From an uncultured Desulfuromusa sp. (GTDB lineage: Bacteria > Desulfobacterota > Desulfuromonadia > Desulfuromonadales > Geopsychrobacteraceae): a stretch of DNA of 64,000 bases. Shown in pieces: positions 50,463-59,242 of this stretch. The DNA lies in contig NZ_OY776574.1 in NCBI RefSeq assembly GCF_963675815.1, forward strand, positions 1,606,001 to 1,670,000. Reading direction: 5' to 3'. Numbering within the stretch: the first letter of the stretch is position 1; every line of letters begins with the position of its first letter. The notes under the pieces are model-generated. The model saw nothing but the letters and a program-made list of their open reading frames with translations, was not told the origin of the DNA and made no database searches. The position numbers were made by a program, and so were the translations under genes.

Positions 50463-51188
50463 TTAATATTTTTCCTGATTCTGGGTAAACCGCGAGAATA
50501 GCACAGGAACAGCCGTTTCGACGCGTAAAATTCTTTTTCCAAGGCTGATGGGAAGAAAGTTACAATGTTGTAGTTTTTCTAGCTCATAAGGGATGAATCC
50601 CCCTTCCGGCCCTATTGCCAGCGTTGATTTTTGAACGAGGGTGCCGGGACAGGGCGATTCAGCTCCAGGATGGGCAACATAGGCCACTGTTCCTTTACTT
50701 ATGCCCGGTAGTTCATCTTCGACGAAAGGCTTGAAGCGAGGACAAAGGTGAACGTCTGGAAGAATTGTGTCGCGAGCCTGTTCCAAGCCCAATAACAGTT
50801 GTTCTTTTAGATTTTTCGGCTGCAGCAGTGGGCTGCTCCAGAAACTTTTATCAACCCGGTAGGTGTTGAACAGATAAATCTGTTTCACGCCAAGGGAGGT
50901 GACGCTCTGTAAGATTCGCTTCAACATCTTTGGTCGTGGTAACGCCAGGAGGAGCGTGATGGCAAGCGGCTCAGGTGGCTCCTGGTTCAGTTGAACATCC
51001 ATGTCCAGCCATTCCGTATTCAGGCTTGAAATTTCCCCGGTTCCTGACAACCCATTAATCTCTCCAACACGCAGCTTATCGCCAATGGCGGCGCGCTGAA
51101 TGTTGACGATATGTTGCAGTCGGCGTCCAGACAATCGAACCCGGGTTTGGCTTATAAAATCATCTTTGTGGAGCAGGATTAAATTCAT
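50463..51188 (-). CDS. rsmE: 16S rRNA m3U1498 methyltransferase RsmE
   Basis: Methylates U1498 of 16S rRNA with S-adenosylmethionine. About 242 residues from the chosen start (MNLILLHKDDF). The N-terminal PUA-like part holds RLSGRRLQHIVNIQRA. The SPOUT-fold C-terminal part has LLALPRPKMLKRILQSVTSLG, LAIGPEGGFIPYE and ISLGKRILRVETAVPV, the knotted SAM-binding motifs. The ATG overlaps the stop of the PycTM-like gene (ATGA) and has no strong ribosome site of its own, so it relies on coupling. Confidence 0.93.
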   Translation of the reverse strand: MNLILLHKDDFISQTRVRLSGRRLQHIVNIQRAAIGDKLRVGEINGLSGTGEISSLNTEWLDMDVQLNQEPPEPLAITLLLALPRPKMLKRILQSVTSLGVKQIYLFNTYRVDKSFWSSPLLQPKNLKEQLLLGLEQARDTILPDVHLCPRFKPFVEDELPGISKGTVAYVAHPGAESPCPGTLVQKSTLAIGPEGGFIPYELEKLQHCNFLPISLGKRILRVETAVPVLFSRFTQNQEKY

Positions 51189-51700
51189 AATGGGAAACGT
51201 AAGATAATGACAGATGCCGTCGCACTGAGAAGTCCGATAAGAAGGCTCCATAATCCATTGCGGATTAGCTTATATTTGCGGGTCAGGCGGTATTTCCCCA
51301 AGTAATAAATTTCATGAAAATAGGCATCATAGAGTTTCTCTCTATCGGTGATGGTTTCTAAAAACTGGTTTTTGAACTCACTTTCAGACAGATCACTGAA
51401 GGAGCGGAAATAAAACAGGTTGGTGTGATCGGTGACATGGAACGGTGGAATTATCGCCAACATCGAGAAAATCACTGCCAGGATACCAGAACTGGCTAAC
51501 AGCAGTATGGTGATCAGTTCCAGTTTGTCATATTGAGTCAAGGTGATGGTGATGACCAGGGAAGAGACGGTCATGATCATTGATGATTTGGCATCAGCCA
51601 TTTTATTCAGATCCATGTGTTTGTTTAAATTGGCCCGCAGTGCATTGCTTGCCAACAGGCGCGGGATCAAAGGTTCTTCCGGAATCGGGATGTTTGTCAT
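51185..51700 (-). CDS. PycTM-like (DUF5706) two-helix membrane protein
   Basis: A 171-residue protein with an N-terminal amphipathic part (ANLNKHMDLNKMADAKSSMIMTVS) leading into two close membrane spans (about 44-62 and 66-88), a cytoplasmic middle with FRSFSDLSESEFKNQF and IYYLGKYRLTRKYKLIR, and a third span near the end. This matches the layout of the PycTM family, known as membrane effectors of Pycsar and related cyclic-nucleotide defence systems. No cyclase gene is nearby; it is instead coupled to rsmE. Here it may have a non-defence role. The family call is from motif memory. Confidence 0.6.
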   Translation of the reverse strand: MTNIPIPEEPLIPRLLASNALRANLNKHMDLNKMADAKSSMIMTVSSLVITITLTQYDKLELITILLLASSGILAVIFSMLAIIPPFHVTDHTNLFYFRSFSDLSESEFKNQFLETITDREKLYDAYFHEIYYLGKYRLTRKYKLIRNGLWSLLIGLLSATASVIILRFPL

Positions 51701-51855
51701 CGAACGCTCTCCTCATCATTAGTTAATCGGGTAATATTATCAGATCTTTTCGGTGCAGGGCAGCGGAATCCATGATCTGTGCTAAACTTTCTTTTTCGAC
51801 CCTGATCAAAATCAGATTTTTTGGTTTCTTTGACCTTTGCTGATGGGAGCGACTG

Positions 51856-53067
51856 ATGCTGACATGTCAAATGATTGATGAAGCGGCAGTAGTTTTGAGA
51901 GGAGTTGTTCGACCGACAGAAATTATCCATTCACCCTTCTATTCAAAAATGCTGGGGGCACCTCTTTACTTCAAATGTGAAAATCATCAACATACCGGAT
52001 CGTTCAAAATTCGCGGTGCTTATCATTTTCTTTCCAAGCGACCAGCGGAACAGTTGGCAAATGGGGTCGTCACTGCTTCAGTAGGAAACCACGGAAAAGG
52101 GGTTGCCAGTGCGGCTTCCCTTCTGAACTGCTCATGTCGGGTGATTATGCCCGAAGGAGTTCCTTTATCTAAAGAGTTAGCTCCGTTGCAATATGGTGCC
52201 GCAGTCGAACTGTATGGACAAACACATGAAGAGGCCGATAGTTATGCCCGGCAATTGGCGGCAAAAGATAACTTGCTTTATATCCCTGCGTTTGATCATG
52301 AATTGATTATGGCCGGACAGGGGACGATTGGTTTGGAAATTCTCCAGGAGTTGCCAACAATTGAATCTCTATTAGTGCCGATTGGAGGTGGCGGGTTGAT
52401 TTCCGGGATCGCGACGGCAATCAAGGCTGTCAAACCGGGAGTCCGTATTATCGGCGTTGAAGCTGCCGGTGTTGCCAGCGCCAGTCTGGCAAGACGCAAT
52501 GGGCACCCCAAAACCATCTCGACGCGCACCCATTCTTTTGCCGAGGAGGTGGCTGTCAAAAGAGTTGGGGAGCTGACTTTTACAATTATGGAACACTATG
52601 TTGATGACGTGATCACCGTTGATGAAGAATCCATTGCCAGGGCTATTGTCAGTTTGATGGAGAAAGGGAACCTGTTTGTCGAAGGAGCTGGTGCGGTTGG
52701 TCTGGCAGCATTGATTTATGGTTTCAGAAGCGTGCGTAAAGAGAGTACACTGTGTCTGCTATCCGGAGGGAATCTGGATATCCATAATATGGCGAGGGTG
52801 GTTGAGAAAGGCATGTTGGCCGAGGGGCGTTATCTGCGGTTACGTTTAGAGATGGCTGATATTCCCGGTGCTCTGGCGCACTTGACACACATCCTCAGTG
52901 AACTTCAGGCTAATATCTTTCAGGTGAACCATGATCGCCACAAGTCCTCCTTGCCACTGGGAGAGGCGGAAGTTCTGCTTGACCTGGAAACCCGTGGGGC
53001 AGAACATATCCAGGAAATATTGATGCGGTTGGAAGATGAAAGGTACCGTCCTGAGGTGATTTATTAG
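51856..53067 (+). CDS. ilvA: Threonine ammonia-lyase (with C-terminal ACT domain)
   Basis: PLP enzyme turning threonine into 2-oxobutyrate and ammonia. 403 residues. The PLP lysine is in HTGSFKIRGAYHFL; ASVGNHGKGVA and the phosphate-binding glycine loop PIGGGGLISGIA follow. After about residue 325 comes a short ACT domain (RLRLEMADIPGALAHLTHIL) as in the single-ACT enzymes sometimes named TdcB/IlvA short form. It is divergent from the PycTM-rsmE operon. Biosynthetic versus catabolic use is not decided by sequence alone. Confidence 0.92.
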   Translation: MLTCQMIDEAAVVLRGVVRPTEIIHSPFYSKMLGAPLYFKCENHQHTGSFKIRGAYHFLSKRPAEQLANGVVTASVGNHGKGVASAASLLNCSCRVIMPEGVPLSKELAPLQYGAAVELYGQTHEEADSYARQLAAKDNLLYIPAFDHELIMAGQGTIGLEILQELPTIESLLVPIGGGGLISGIATAIKAVKPGVRIIGVEAAGVASASLARRNGHPKTISTRTHSFAEEVAVKRVGELTFTIMEHYVDDVITVDEESIARAIVSLMEKGNLFVEGAGAVGLAALIYGFRSVRKESTLCLLSGGNLDIHNMARVVEKGMLAEGRYLRLRLEMADIPGALAHLTHILSELQANIFQVNHDRHKSSLPLGEAEVLLDLETRGAEHIQEILMRLEDERYRPEVIY

Positions 53068-53118
53068 GGCGACTGCTATCCAGGAACGACCATTTTTTTT
53101 GCTATGCAGGAGTCATTC

Positions 53119-53562
53119 ATGAAGAAAATAAAAATTGGGATTATTATCTGTGATCGTTACCGCAGATGTGCAGGAGGGAAATGTTTCAGGTCAGTGCGCA
53201 ACAGAGAAGGGGCCTTCAGTCGCTATAAGGATATGGACGTTGACGTTGTCGGCTATACCTCCTGTGATGGTTGTCCCGGAGGAAATATTGAATACGCTGT
53301 TGAAGAAATGAAGGCAAACGGAGCGGAGGCTGTCCATCTGGCCACGGGGCTTATTGTCGGTTATCCGCCATGTCCGCACATCACTTATTTTCATGATTTT
53401 ATAAAAACGAGATATGGCCTTGAAGTGGTTTATGGTACTCATCCCATCCCGCAAAAGTATCTCGATATCCACTCTCAACTGGAAACATGGAATGATCCCC
53501 GCTGGGAAGAGATTCTGCGACCGACGTTGGTTGATGAACAAATGCGCTCAGCTTATGATTAA
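53119..53562 (+). CDS. CGGC-domain protein
   Basis: A 147-residue protein of the CGGC family, with conserved Cys sets CDRYRRCAGGKCFRS near the start, TSCDGCPGGNIEYAVEEM in the middle and GYPPCPHI later. These are probably metal-binding, but the role is not established. The chosen ATG has AGGAG seven bases upstream; an ATG five codons earlier overlaps that site and is less likely. The 3' end overlaps the convergent DUF309 gene by 15 bases. Confidence 0.88.
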   Translation: MKKIKIGIIICDRYRRCAGGKCFRSVRNREGAFSRYKDMDVDVVGYTSCDGCPGGNIEYAVEEMKANGAEAVHLATGLIVGYPPCPHITYFHDFIKTRYGLEVVYGTHPIPQKYLDIHSQLETWNDPRWEEILRPTLVDEQMRSAYD

Positions 53563-54051
53563 CCGGATCTGCGGATATTTGCCATCTTGAGTTGCAAGAC
53601 AGTTTTGCAGCTGGGTAATCAACGTTGCCACATTGATTCCCAGGTAGATATCTGCGACCCCTTTCAGGTTTCCGGAACCTGACTCTGCCAGCGTTGCAGC
53701 TCCAGTCTCCTCCTGCATAAAATGCTTGAGGAGTGCTGCCGCAATTTGTACCAGACCTTGAACAAACTGACCTGTTTCCGATTCCCGCCCGGCACCCAGG
53801 CACAAATATTTTAGTCTCTCGTGTGCTTCCCACCAGAACCCATAATTAAAAAGATCAATGCTGTAGAGATAGTCGTCGCAATCTTGCCAGTTGTCTGTTG
53901 AAAAAGATTCAGCGGGCGACAGTTTTTCACCATAAGAGTGCCCATCTTTATCGAGAAAGGGATGAGCATTGGTGAACGGGAGGTGGCGATATGCCGGCAA
54001 AGGTCTGTCGGTGTATCGGGTGATGTCCGGTTCGATAAAATGTGATTCCAT
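53548..54051 (-). CDS. DUF309 family protein
   Basis: A 167-residue protein with the DUF309 helical core in its C-terminal two thirds: LFNYGFWWEAHERLKYLCLGAG followed by FVQGLVQIAAALLKHFM. The WWEAHE and QGLIQ-type motifs are the family markers. The function of the family is unknown. The N-terminal 45 residues are Pro-rich and not conserved. It converges on the CGGC gene. Confidence 0.85.
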   Translation of the reverse strand: MESHFIEPDITRYTDRPLPAYRHLPFTNAHPFLDKDGHSYGEKLSPAESFSTDNWQDCDDYLYSIDLFNYGFWWEAHERLKYLCLGAGRESETGQFVQGLVQIAAALLKHFMQEETGAATLAESGSGNLKGVADIYLGINVATLITQLQNCLATQDGKYPQIRLIIS

Positions 54052-54095
54052 ATCCAGGTCCAGCGGGAATAAAAGAGCCCCTTTTCTCTGGGGTA

Positions 54096-54221
54096 TTAAC
54101 TGGTGTTTCTTTCAATCCAACTGCCGGCTTTTTGCAGGTCGCGTCCGAAACCGCTGACGCATTCGCAACCAGAAATAAACAGGGTTGACAGTAAAAGCAG
54201 GATCATCAGTATGCGCATCAT
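54096..54221 (-). CDS. Entericidin-like small lipoprotein
   Basis: A 41-residue lipopeptide too short for usual gene calls. A signal (MRILMILLLLSTLFISGC) with lipobox ISGC is followed by ECVSGFGRDLQKAGSWIE, the pattern of the EcnA/EcnB entericidin family (Cys, then Val, Gly and DLQKAG). AAGGAG lies six bases upstream. Entericidins are stress-linked cell-envelope lipopeptides with toxin-antidote behaviour in enterics; only one copy is seen here. Confidence 0.85.
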   Translation of the reverse strand: MMRILMILLLLSTLFISGCECVSGFGRDLQKAGSWIERNTS

Positions 54222-54318
54222 AATTTTCTCCTTGGCGACTCATAACCAGCACCCGAATATCATAACAGTGGAAAATCCCGATGTCGATTATTTCTTGTTT
54301 TTTACGCTTCCGTTGGGG

Positions 54319-54939
54319 TTATTCCTTTTTTATCAACTCAATTTGCCCTGAAGTCAGATCGGTGAGTTGGGTGTATAAATCAGAATAATTTTCTTCTGGT
54401 AACATGAGGAGTAAATTAATTTTTTCAGCAAATTGCTTCTCTTTTAACACAACCTCGAAGTTTGGGAGGAGACGTTCAATGTGACCTAAATACTGATAGT
54501 CAAAATGGAGAGACAATTCCACCCAATCGATTTTTTCAGTGACTTTAAGTTGCTCGAGGGCGGTCTTTACCGCAAGAGTATAGGCTTTGACCATGCCTCC
54601 TTTGCCGAGTTTTGTGCCACCGAAATACCGTGTGACAACGGCTGTTATGTCACCTAAGCCACTGTGCTGTATCGTTGTTAACATGGGTTTTCCTGCGACT
54701 CCATGTGGTTCCCCATCGTCACTGAGGCCAATGCGATCAGTGCTGCCGGGGGGGCCAATCAGGTACGCCCAGCAATTGTGCGTAGCATCGGGAAATTCCT
54801 GTTTGATGGCGGAGATAAAGGACAATGCCGCTTCGGGGGTATCCGTTGCTGCAATTGTGGTGATGAAGCGGCTGTGTTTGACTTCAATCTCACAGCGGAA
54901 ACGTTCGGCAGGAATCGGGTAGCGGTTTTTTGGGGTCAT
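54319..54939 (-). CDS. YigZ/IMPACT family protein
   Basis: A 206-residue protein of the IMPACT/YigZ family. The N-terminal domain has KHSRFITTIA, DATHNCWAYLIG, SDDGEPHGVAGKPML and VVTRYFGGTKLGKGGMVKAY, all family markers. A C-terminal DUF1949-type domain follows (HFDYQYLGHIERLLPNFE). Bacterial YigZ is thought to bind nucleic acid or ribosomes, but its role is not settled. It starts five bases after lspA ends and so is part of the ileS-lspA operon. Confidence 0.92.
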   Translation of the reverse strand: MTPKNRYPIPAERFRCEIEVKHSRFITTIAATDTPEAALSFISAIKQEFPDATHNCWAYLIGPPGSTDRIGLSDDGEPHGVAGKPMLTTIQHSGLGDITAVVTRYFGGTKLGKGGMVKAYTLAVKTALEQLKVTEKIDWVELSLHFDYQYLGHIERLLPNFEVVLKEKQFAEKINLLLMLPEENYSDLYTQLTDLTSGQIELIKKE

Positions 54940-54944
54940 TTGTT

Positions 54945-55439
54945 TCAGACCTTGCTGGTTTTCCTCTTTTTCAGTTTTTCTTCATGCCAGGAGCAGAAGA
55001 ACAGGATAGTGACCCCGACACAAATGGCGCTGTCGGCAACATTGAACGCCGGCCAATGGTAGTTATACCAGTGGACATCAAGAAAATCGATGACTTCACC
55101 AAGGCGGATGCGGTCAATCAGATTGCCGAGTGCTCCACTGAAAATTAATCCTAAAGCCAGATGTTGCCAATGCTTTTCACTGGGAATTCTGCGGATAAAC
55201 CAGAGAATTCCCAGCGCAGCAAGGACGGAGATGGTGATAAAAAAAGGTAGCCGGATAGAACTGTCAGAAAGAATACCGAAAGCTGCGCCCGGATTACGAA
55301 CATAGGTCAGATGAAAAAAGTTACTGATAATTCGTTTTGATTGAGACAGTTCAAAGTTATGATCAATATAGATTTTACTCAGTTGATCGAGCAGCAGACT
55401 GCAGCTTGCAACGAGAGCAAAGATCCTGTATCTGTGCAT
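54945..55439 (-). CDS. lspA: Lipoprotein signal peptidase LspA
   Basis: Cleaves the signal from prolipoproteins after lipidation. 164 residues, four membrane spans. The conserved boxes are LLDQLSKIYI, TYVRNPGAAFGIL, GALGNLIDRIRLGEVIDFLDVHW and FNVADSAICVG, with the two catalytic Asp in NLIDR and NVADS. The start chosen (MHRYRIF) follows the ileS stop by one base; an in-frame start 36 codons earlier would overlap ileS and is not LspA-like. It serves the several lipoproteins seen in the window. Confidence 0.95.
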   Translation of the reverse strand: MHRYRIFALVASCSLLLDQLSKIYIDHNFELSQSKRIISNFFHLTYVRNPGAAFGILSDSSIRLPFFITISVLAALGILWFIRRIPSEKHWQHLALGLIFSGALGNLIDRIRLGEVIDFLDVHWYNYHWPAFNVADSAICVGVTILFFCSWHEEKLKKRKTSKV

Positions 55440-55440
55440 A

Positions 55441-58227
55441 TTAACCGGCGTCCAAAGCATCCGCACAGCGAGCACAGATCGTTGGATGTTCAGAGTTTTG
55501 ACCAATGGTGGTGGCGTAATTCCAGCAACGGTCACACTTTTCTCCATCCGCAGGGAGAACCTGTAATTTCAATCCGGGAATATTTTCCGCGTCAACAGCC
55601 GCTGAAAGATTTTGACTTAACTCGACTTGTGAAACGATAAAGTAAGTTGGTAAAGATTCCAGATAGTCTGTCAACAGCTGCTGGTAACTTTCAGGAGCAT
55701 CAAGTAAAATTTTCGCCTCCAGAGATTGTCCCAGCTGCTTGTCGGCCCGGGCCTTTTCCAGTTGTCTGGAAACTTCGATACGAACCTTATTCAGCTGTTC
55801 GTAACGTTCCTCCAGTTGCTCGTTGAGATAGTTGGAGTTTGCCTGTGGAAATTCTGCCAGATGAACACTTGCTTCACGTTGACCCGGCAGATCCAGCCAG
55901 ATTTCCTCAGCTGTAAAGGTTAGAACCGGAGCCAGGATCCGGGTTAAAGCATCAACAATCTGAAACATGGTTGAGCGGGCGCTACGGTAGGCAATGCTTT
56001 GTTTTGGACTGGTGTAGATGCGATCTTTGAGGATATCCAGGTAAAAGGCACTCAGATCGATAGAGCAAAAATTATGCACCGCATGATAAATAACGTGGAA
56101 CTCGTACTTGTCATAAGCACCGGCAACTTTTTGCAGCAGCCGATGGAGACGTGACATTGCCCAGCGATCCATTTCCAGAAGGTCTTTATCCGCAACCGTG
56201 TCGGTTTCCGGAGCAAAGCCATTGAGATTGCCGAGCAGGTAGCGGGCGGTGTTGCGGATTCGTCGGTAGGCATCGGATAAGCGCTGCAAGGTTTCCTGGC
56301 TCAGGCGAATATCGTCGCGATAGTCTGTTGCGGCAACCCACAGGCGCAGGATTTCCGCACCATATTTTTTGATAATTTCTTCTGGAGCGATGACGTTACC
56401 CATCGACTTCGACATTGGGCGGCCATCTTTATCGAGAACAAAACCGTGAGTTAAAACCGCTTTGTAAGGGGCTCGATCACGGGTGCCAACGGATTCCAGC
56501 AAGCTGGAATGGAACCAGCCTCGATGCTGATCAGAGCCTTCCAGGTACAGATCGACGGGACTGTGCAGATAATCGCGGTGCTCACAGACGGCAGCATGAG
56601 AAACCCCGGAATCAAACCAGACATCAAGGATATCCGATTCTTTGGTGAATTTATCATGTCCACAGGCAGGGCAGACTGTTCCCGGAGGCAGCAGTTCGGA
56701 CGCTTCTTTTTCAAACCAGACATCGCTGCCGGTTGCTTCAAATTGATCCGCAATGTGGTGCATGATTTTACCGTCATTTAAGGCTTCACCACATTTTTCA
56801 CAGTAGGCGATCGTAATCGGCACGCCCCAGCTGCGTTGGCGGCTGATACACCAGTCGGGACGAGCTTCGATCATATTGAAAATACGGTTGCGCCCCCAAG
56901 TGGGAATCCACTCGACCTTTTCGATTTCCTGTAACGCCTTTTGACGTAAATTGTTCTCCTCCATACTGATGAACCATTGCTCAGTTGCGCGGAAGATAAT
57001 AGGTTTTTTACAGCGCCAGCAATGGGGATAGCTATGGCTGACCTGACTTTCGTGGAGTAGCGCCCCGACTTCAGACAACTTTTCATTCACTGCTGCGTTG
57101 GCGTCCTTGAGCTTCATTCCGCCGAACAGTTCAAGGTCCTGCCGGTAACGGCCATAATCATCTACGGGATTATAGATCTCCAAACCATACTTGAGGCCGA
57201 CCAAATAGTCATCCTGACCATGACCGGGAGCCGTATGAACGCAGCCGGTTCCGGCTTCCAGAGTGACATGGTCGCCGAGCATCAAAAGGGAATGACGGTC
57301 GTAGAAGGGGTGTTTGCAATTTTTATTTTCAAACAGACCGGCTGCGAAAGTTGCTGTGATTGAATAATCTTCAATTCCAAGGGTCTGCATCACCCCTTCA
57401 TACAGGCCTTCGGCCAAGACCAGATATTCACCATTGACGTCAACTGCGACATAGGTCAGCTCGGGATTCAGACAGATCCCCAGGTTTGCAGGGATTGTCC
57501 ATGGCGTTGTGGTCCAGATGACGAAACTGAGGGGTTGTCCACTCAGCTCTGATAGTTCCGCCGGTAATGTATCGGTATAAGGAAATTTCACATAAATTGA
57601 TGGTGAGGTGTGATTGTCATATTCGACTTCAGCTTCTGCCAGAGCAGTGACACAAGAAGAACACCAGTGGATGGGTTTTTTCCCTTTGTACAAAGAGCCC
57701 CGTTCCACCAGCCGAGCCAATTCCCGTGCGGTAGTTGCCTCATAATCGGGAGTCATGGTCAGATAGGGATCTTGCCAGTTTCCGAAAATGCCCAGACGCT
57801 GGAACTCTTCACTCTGGGTTTGCACCCAGACTTTGGCATAATCACGGCATTGACGTCGAAAATCAGCCTTGCTCATTTCCCGCTTTTTCTTGCCGAGTTT
57901 CTTATCAACCATCAGCTCAATTGGCAAACCATGGCAGTCCCATCCTGGAACATATGGGGTGAAGAATCCCTGCATCCGCCTGCTTTTAACGATAATATCT
58001 TTAAGAATTTTATTCAGGGCATGCCCCATGTGAAGATGGCCGTTGGCATAGGGAGGACCATCGTGGAGGATGAAGCTTTCCTGATCTTGATTCTTCGCTT
58101 CGAGCTGATCATTGAGATTGATCTGTTGCCAATGTTTGAGCATTTCCGGTTCCCGGTTGGGTAGGTTGGCTCGCATTGGAAAATCGGTTTTCGGCAGGTT
58201 TAAGGTATCTTTGTAGTCCATGCTCAT
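55441..58227 (-). CDS. ileS: Isoleucyl-tRNA synthetase
   Basis: Charges tRNA-Ile with isoleucine. The 928-residue bacterial (zinc-type) enzyme has the class I HIGH-type motif PPYANGHLHMGHALNKI, the editing domain with WTTTPWTIPANL, GHGQDDY and DRHSLLM, the KMSKS motif as GRPMSKSMGNVI, WCISRQRSWGVPI, and a C-terminal zinc site with CDRCWN and CARCADALDAG. It leads an operon with lspA and yigZ. No T-box leader is visible upstream. Confidence 0.97.
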   Translation of the reverse strand: MSMDYKDTLNLPKTDFPMRANLPNREPEMLKHWQQINLNDQLEAKNQDQESFILHDGPPYANGHLHMGHALNKILKDIIVKSRRMQGFFTPYVPGWDCHGLPIELMVDKKLGKKKREMSKADFRRQCRDYAKVWVQTQSEEFQRLGIFGNWQDPYLTMTPDYEATTARELARLVERGSLYKGKKPIHWCSSCVTALAEAEVEYDNHTSPSIYVKFPYTDTLPAELSELSGQPLSFVIWTTTPWTIPANLGICLNPELTYVAVDVNGEYLVLAEGLYEGVMQTLGIEDYSITATFAAGLFENKNCKHPFYDRHSLLMLGDHVTLEAGTGCVHTAPGHGQDDYLVGLKYGLEIYNPVDDYGRYRQDLELFGGMKLKDANAAVNEKLSEVGALLHESQVSHSYPHCWRCKKPIIFRATEQWFISMEENNLRQKALQEIEKVEWIPTWGRNRIFNMIEARPDWCISRQRSWGVPITIAYCEKCGEALNDGKIMHHIADQFEATGSDVWFEKEASELLPPGTVCPACGHDKFTKESDILDVWFDSGVSHAAVCEHRDYLHSPVDLYLEGSDQHRGWFHSSLLESVGTRDRAPYKAVLTHGFVLDKDGRPMSKSMGNVIAPEEIIKKYGAEILRLWVAATDYRDDIRLSQETLQRLSDAYRRIRNTARYLLGNLNGFAPETDTVADKDLLEMDRWAMSRLHRLLQKVAGAYDKYEFHVIYHAVHNFCSIDLSAFYLDILKDRIYTSPKQSIAYRSARSTMFQIVDALTRILAPVLTFTAEEIWLDLPGQREASVHLAEFPQANSNYLNEQLEERYEQLNKVRIEVSRQLEKARADKQLGQSLEAKILLDAPESYQQLLTDYLESLPTYFIVSQVELSQNLSAAVDAENIPGLKLQVLPADGEKCDRCWNYATTIGQNSEHPTICARCADALDAG

Positions 58228-58386
58228 ATCTCTCCGCAGGGATTATGAAAAAAAGGTTGTCTTCGGATAAAATCAAACTCGCAAGCTAGCAAATAGAAGA
58301 TTTAAGTTCAAGAGGAAAGGGTTTGATCTTGCGGGTTTTTTACCGTTAAGTGAGAGTAAACAGGTTGATATCAGGGTGGAATGAAT

Positions 58387-59175
58387 TTAATCCTTATCGA
58401 AGTATTCTTTGACCTGTCCCGTTAGCTTGACCCAGAGTAATCCCAATCGTTCATGAGCCCAGTATTCACTGTGTTCCAGCGTCTTCCCCGTGGGAAAGGT
58501 CCACCAGCTTTTAAACGGTTTGCTGAGATGCTCCGTCGGTGCAGGGATCGGATCAAGTCCGGCGCGGTGAAACAGATCAAGGGCGCGTGGCATATGAACG
58601 GCGGTTGTGACGACAACAAGGGACGCTTCCGGAACGTTCTCGGCAATAACTTCTGCCTCTTCCATGGTATCTCTGGGACCGTTGAAAATCAAAATATCTG
58701 TCGCCGGAACCCCTAAAGCGATGGCCAGTTCCCGGAGTTTTTCCGGATAGGAAACAGGATCTTTCCCGATCCCTTTAAAACCGGTAAAAATCAATTGGCT
58801 TCCAGGATTAAGGCGATAAATGCGAATCCCTTCTGCAAGGCGGACAATGGCAGTGGAGCTGAGCTCACTGGTGACGGGCTGATCTGCAACGGACTGGTGC
58901 CAGTGCCCGAGGACGGCAATATAGTCAACCGGCGTCTGGTCTTTTTGATAGCTGGGAATCCGGGTTTCAAAGGGGGCAATGTATTGATTGCTCAGGGGAG
59001 CATAGCTGGCGACAAATAACAGCGCCGTTGCAAGCAAAACAACGATAATGCCGAGCCAACGGGTTTTACGGCGCAGAAGCAATAACAGCGCCCAGAGCAG
59101 CAGGAGCAAAGTTACCGGAACCGGCATCAGGAGGTTGCCGAGAAATTTTTTCAATAGAAACAGGTAGTGATCCAT
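58387..59175 (-). CDS. ElyC/SanA/YdcF (DUF218) family protein
   Basis: A 262-residue protein with two N-terminal membrane spans (LLMPVPVTLLLLLWALLLLL and GIIVVLLATALLFVASYAPL) and a periplasmic or cytoplasmic DUF218 domain: DYIAVLGHWHQ, LAEGIRIYRLNPGSQLIFTG, GPRDTMEEAEVIAENV and VVTTAVHMPRALDLFHRAG. This architecture is that of ElyC, which acts in envelope polysaccharide and peptidoglycan precursor balance. The reaction is not known. Single gene between ileS and the glycosylase gene. Confidence 0.88.
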   Translation of the reverse strand: MDHYLFLLKKFLGNLLMPVPVTLLLLLWALLLLLRRKTRWLGIIVVLLATALLFVASYAPLSNQYIAPFETRIPSYQKDQTPVDYIAVLGHWHQSVADQPVTSELSSTAIVRLAEGIRIYRLNPGSQLIFTGFKGIGKDPVSYPEKLRELAIALGVPATDILIFNGPRDTMEEAEVIAENVPEASLVVVTTAVHMPRALDLFHRAGLDPIPAPTEHLSKPFKSWWTFPTGKTLEHSEYWAHERLGLLWVKLTGQVKEYFDKD

Positions 59176-59242
59176 CGATAGCCACTCCAGTCTTAATGAA
59201 CAACAGAATCAGACGGAACATTAACGCAGTTACTGCAATTAA

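Noticed and set aside
51185..51700. Complete Pycsar defence system
   Set aside because: Only a PycTM-like protein is present; no nucleotidyl cyclase or second defence gene lies nearby.
51697..51930. Minus-strand frame upstream of the PycTM-like gene
   Set aside because: It overlaps the 5' end of ilvA on the other strand and has no motif or ribosome site.
58228..58386. T-box riboswitch upstream of ileS
   Set aside because: The leader is only about 160 bases, and no T-box core or specifier stem was recognised.
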